NCBI GenBank assembly: GCA_003138855.1
Contig: PLHF01000059.1
Span: 1 to 53,577, forward strand
Direction of reading: 5' to 3'
Length of the DNA stretch: 53,577 nucleotides
DNA from: Acidimicrobiaceae bacterium
Lineage (GTDB): Bacteria > Actinomycetota > Acidimicrobiia > Acidimicrobiales > RAAP-2
The position numbers and the translations under genes are program-made. Numbering within the stretch: position 1 is the first letter of the stretch; each line of letters begins with the position of its first letter. Of the stretch, positions 51,080-53,577 are shown in pieces. The notes under the pieces are model-generated. The model had not been told where the DNA came from, did not search any database, and worked only from the letters and a program-made list of their open reading frames with translations.

Positions 51080-51250
51080 ATGATCTTGAACCTGTCCGAG
51101 TCGCAGGCCGAGGAGCTCCGCCAGACGCTTGAGGGAGTGCTGGGCGACATGAGCAGCGAGATCGCCGACACCGACAACCCCATCTACCGGAAGCAGCTCC
51201 AGGGCCGCCGGGAGAGGCTGGCAGCAGTCCGCGCCGAACTCGGCGGCTGA
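51080..51250 (+). CDS. Small conserved helical protein
   Basis: A 56-residue, highly charged helical protein (LSESQAEELRQTLEGVLGDMSSEIADTDN, then YRKQLQGRRERLAAVRAELGG) of a type common in actinobacteria; the SSEIADTDNPIYRKQL block is characteristic of these small proteins, probably a two-helix hairpin. No function is known. The start ATG 51080 is preceded by GGAGGTG, with a GTG in frame one codon earlier. It is transcribed away from the SDR operon and toward the glutamine synthetase gene 155 bases on. Confidence 0.7.
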   Translation: MILNLSESQAEELRQTLEGVLGDMSSEIADTDNPIYRKQLQGRRERLAAVRAELGG

Positions 51251-51405
51251 GGGGCTCCCTTCACGTCGGTCGGGGATCAGCCCCGGTTTGCGCGCACCAG
51301 TCGTTCGGCGGCATTGGCAGCGGATGGGTGGGACCGGGCCGGGGGGTGGACTGAGGGCTAGCCTGGATCACAGCGTCCGGACGCGAGCATATGGGAGTGC
51401 GTGAC

Positions 51406-52758
51406 ATGACCCTGAGAGGAACCGACCCCCTACGTGCCGGCGAATCGGGTTCCGCCGGCCCGGCGCGGATCTCCGCGGCCCTGCTCGACGGCAGACTGAC
51501 CGAGATCGAGGTGGCCTGGGCCGATCATCTCGGGCACACCCTGGGCAAGCGCATCCCGGCCGCCGGCTTCCTCGAGACGTCCGATGCGCAGGGCTTCGGG
51601 TTCTGCGACGCCACCCTCAGCTGGGACGTGGTGGCCGAGCTCCACGAAGGCGCCCGTCTCACCGGATGAGAGACCGGGTACCCGGATCTCTTCGCCAAAC
51701 CGGAGCTGGACACGTTCCGGTTCCTCCCCTGGCGGCCCGGGGTGGGACAGGTGGTGTCCGATGTCGTGGCCCAGGGCGGCGAGCCGGTCCACACGGCTCC
51801 GCGGACGGTACTACGTCGGGTCGTCGAACGCCTGGCCGAATTGGGCTACCGCGCCGAGATCGGGGTGGAGATCGAGTTCTTCCTGCTCGATCCGGCCGCA
51901 CGGCCGCTCGGCGGCTCGGTCCGCTGCTACTCGCTGGAGAATGCCAACGAGCTCGATCCGGCCCTGACGACCATCACCGAGGGGTTGGCAGGGTACGTAC
52001 CCGTGGAGGGCGTGACCTCCGAGTACGGTCCGGCCCAGCTGGAGATCAACCTGCACCACGCCGACCCGCTGACTGCCGCCGACGACGGCTTCCGCCTGAA
52101 GTACGCGGCGCGCGCCCTGGCCCGAAGAGCCGGCGCCCGCGCCACCTTCATGGCCAAGCCCTTCCAGGGTCTGTCGGGGAGCTCCATGCACCTTCACTTG
52201 TCGTTGTGGCGGGACGGCGAGCCCGCGTTCGCCCCCGAGGGAGGTGCGGAGAACCCGCTCATGCGGTCGGCCATCGCCGGCATCTTGGCCCACCTGCCGG
52301 CCATCACCGTGTTCGGCGCTCCCAGCATCAATTCGTACAAGCGCTTCGAGAACAAGTCCTACGCGCCGAACACGGCGAGTTGGGGAGGTGACAATCGGAC
52401 CGCTGCGGTGCGCTCCCTGGTGGAGGGCGATCGAGGGACCCGCATCGAGCTCCGGACCCCCGGGGCGGATGCCAACCCATACTGGGCCGTCGCGGCCCTC
52501 CTGGGTGCGGCGATCGCCGGCATCGAAGAGGGGGAGGCGCTGGCCCCCCAGGGTGCCGGCGACCTCTACGGTGCCGGTCAGCCGCTGCCACGGGTGCCCT
52601 CCGAGGCGGTTCAACTCGCCCGGTCGGACAGGCGGATCTCGGATCTGCTGGGCGAGGACGCCGTCCACGATTACACCCTCCTGGTGGAGAGGGACTGGCA
52701 GGCCTACATCACCACCGTCACGGAGTGGGAGCGTGACCGCTACCTCGATCTGGCGTGA
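51406..52758 (+). pseudogene. Glutamine synthetase-like ligase interrupted by one TGA at a Trp position
   Basis: A GS-family protein (450 codons) whose frame is intact except for TGA at codon 88 (51667-51669), between GARLTG and ETGYPDLFAKPEL. Homologues have Trp there (G-W-ETGYPD), so TGG changed to TGA. Downstream all GS motifs follow in the same frame: GVEIEFFLL, YGPAQLEINLHHADP, FMAKPFQGLSGSSMHLHLS, NRTAAVR and RIELRTPGADANPYWAV. The type is a GlnA3/GlnA4-like or gamma-glutamyl-amine ligase, not housekeeping GlnA. ATG 51406 has GGGAG upstream. A reinitiation product from ATG 51742 would lack the N-terminal domain. Recent inactivation, readthrough or a sequencing error are all possible. 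Confidence 0.85.
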
Positions 52759-52761
52759 TCT

Positions 52762-52791
52762 CCCGCCGGAGGGAGAGCGGGGCCCGGCGGG
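52762..52791 (+). terminator. Candidate terminator hairpin
   Basis: Immediately after the glutamine synthetase stop an 8-base perfect GC stem (CCCGCCGG at 52762-52769, CCGGCGGG at 52784-52791) encloses a 14-base loop. No T-run follows, as is common in high-GC actinobacteria. Confidence 0.4.
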
Positions 52792-52852
52792 CGATCGGCG
52801 GGCCGACTGGGCGTATCGCTACTGTTGAGGCACCGGCAACCGTGGAGTGTCG

Positions 52853-53401
52853 ATGACGGCGAAACTGGATGTTCTGGCGGTGGGCTACGCCGACGAGCGG
52901 GTGGCGAGCACCGTCGTCCTGATCCGCGACGGCGAGGCGGTCATCGTGGTCGATCCGGGGATGGCCGCCAGTCGCAGCGTCATCCTCGATCCGCTCAGGG
53001 AGCTCGGGGTCGAGCCCAACGAGGTGACCGATGTGGTGTTCAGCCACCACCATCCCGACCACACCTTGAACGCCGCGCTCTTCCCGGAGGCCCGCTTCCA
53101 CGACCACTGGGCCATCTACCGGGGCGACGTCTGGCTCGACCGGCCGGCCGACGGGTTCGAGCTGTCGCCGGCAGTGAGCCTGCGGGCAACCCCTGGCCAC
53201 ACGGCCGAGGACATCACCACCCTGGTCCGCACCGAGGAGGGGCTGGTGGCCTGCACCCACCTGTGGTGGTCGGCCGAAGGGCCCGAGGTCGATCCCCTGG
53301 CCGTCGACCAGGGACGTCTCGAGCAGTCCCGCGCCGAGCTGCTGGCCCTGGGGCCCGTGCTGATCGTCCCGGGCCACGGCCGGCCGTTCCCGCCCGGCTG
53401 A
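52853..53401 (+). CDS. MBL-fold metallo-hydrolase
   Basis: A 182-residue compact metallo-beta-lactamase fold protein. The dinuclear metal motif SHHHPDHT (HxHxDH) is intact, followed by HDHWAIYRG, ATPGHTAEDI (third His) and the C-terminal VPGHGRPF (last His). The Asp ligand usually in GDxxF appears replaced by THLWW, so the second metal site may be changed. Such proteins cleave thioesters, lactones or phosphodiesters; no substrate is suggested by neighbours. ATG 52853 with GTGGAG upstream is preferred over the GTG at 52847. Confidence 0.85.
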   Translation: MTAKLDVLAVGYADERVASTVVLIRDGEAVIVVDPGMAASRSVILDPLRELGVEPNEVTDVVFSHHHPDHTLNAALFPEARFHDHWAIYRGDVWLDRPADGFELSPAVSLRATPGHTAEDITTLVRTEEGLVACTHLWWSAEGPEVDPLAVDQGRLEQSRAELLALGPVLIVPGHGRPFPPG

Positions 53402-53422
53402 CCCCGGTTGCGCACTCGTTGA

Positions 53423-53577
53423 CGTGCCGTGTGCCTCACCGTGCTCCGTGGGGCGTGGCAAGACAGGCCGTTCGATTCCCACGGTGAGCACTACCAGGTC
53501 GCCGGAGCCACGACCCTCCGGCCCCCGCGGCCTGTCCCGGAGATCTTCTTCGGCGGGGCGTCGCCCGCCGCAGGGCA
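53423..53577 (+). pseudogene. Luciferase-like (LLM) flavin monooxygenase, 5'-truncated fragment
   Basis: From about 53430 the frame reads LTVLRGAWQDRPFDSHGEHYQV, then LRPPRPVPEIFFGGASPAA, the middle of alkanesulfonate monooxygenase SsuD-like or other F420/FMN luciferase-family proteins (a FDFxGxHYxV pattern). A TGA at 53420-53422 closes the frame upstream, and the MBL gene ends just before, so the roughly 170 N-terminal residues are absent. The window ends inside the fragment, so its 3' extent is unknown. Confidence 0.65.

Noticed and set aside
51667-51669. TGA as a selenocysteine codon
   Set aside because: Homologues have Trp, not Cys or Sec, at this position, and no SECIS-like hairpin was evident.
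1-53577. A genome-wide TGA-to-Trp code
   Set aside because: Many intact genes end in TGA with no homology beyond, and long genes use TGG for Trp throughout. Only damaged genes show TGA at Trp.

Overview
The window is high-GC DNA whose gene content points to an actinobacterium: a giant SARP/BTAD-type regulator with a cyclase-like domain, a WS/DGAT acyltransferase, an actinobacterial Lys/Arg/Ala-rich chromatin-type protein, Tat-exported phospholipase C, and an OtsB/GH65 polypeptide of mycobacterial Rv2006 type. Starts are often GTG or TTG, and 4-base GTGA overlaps occur. An uncultured Acidimicrobiia-like or similar soil actinobacterium is a reasonable guess, not a proof. No rRNA, complete tRNA, CRISPR array or intact transposase was found.

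Layout. 0-1.2 kb is a graveyard: the tail of an IS21-type istB and a collapsed higBA toxin-antitoxin locus. 1.3-2.7 kb: PilZ protein and a two-domain VOC protein. 2.7-8.0 kb: two 44-bp near-identical direct repeats with a tRNA T-arm-like core bracket the SARP regulator and a divergent DUF3303/GYD pair. 8-13.5 kb: SRPBCC protein, phospholipase C, a crotonase divergent from a TetR regulator, and a tyrosine phosphatase. 13.9-20.7 kb: TIGR03768-type metallophosphoesterase plus DUF3089 lipoprotein, a Cys-rich unknown protein, an IS66 relic, the basic repeat protein and an alpha/beta hydrolase. 20.9-25.4 kb: WS/DGAT, a broken methyltransferase, nitroreductase, FAD-linked oxidase. 25.6-30.7 kb: arginine deiminase operon (permease-arcA-arcB-arcC) ending in a broken arginase-family gene. 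31-40 kb: ackA relic, beta-phosphoglucomutase-like HAD, OtsB-like/GH65 phosphorylase, tandem universal stress protein, LOG-like protein, secreted proteins, a broken second USP and a zinc ribbon. 40.6-47.9 kb: second phospholipase C, an internally deleted M19 dipeptidase, penicillin-acylase lipoprotein, an internally deleted cysteine synthase, an SDR and purU. 48-53.6 kb: acidic repeat protein, an NTF2/DapB-like/SDR operon, a glutamine synthetase interrupted by one TGA, an MBL hydrolase and a 5'-truncated luciferase-like monooxygenase.

How it fits together. The 25-40 kb part reads as a low-energy or anaerobic survival island: arginine fermentation to ATP (ArcABC), a former acetate kinase, phosphorolytic disaccharide use (GH65 plus beta-PGM) and universal stress proteins. 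The most unusual property is how many genes are broken or shortened (about a dozen of roughly 50). Several have lost large central parts while keeping the reading frame (ackA, cysteine synthase, M19 dipeptidase twice, the higB-higA joint), and three carry TGA where a Trp is expected. Real gene decay is the simplest reading; assembly error should be excluded by read mapping.
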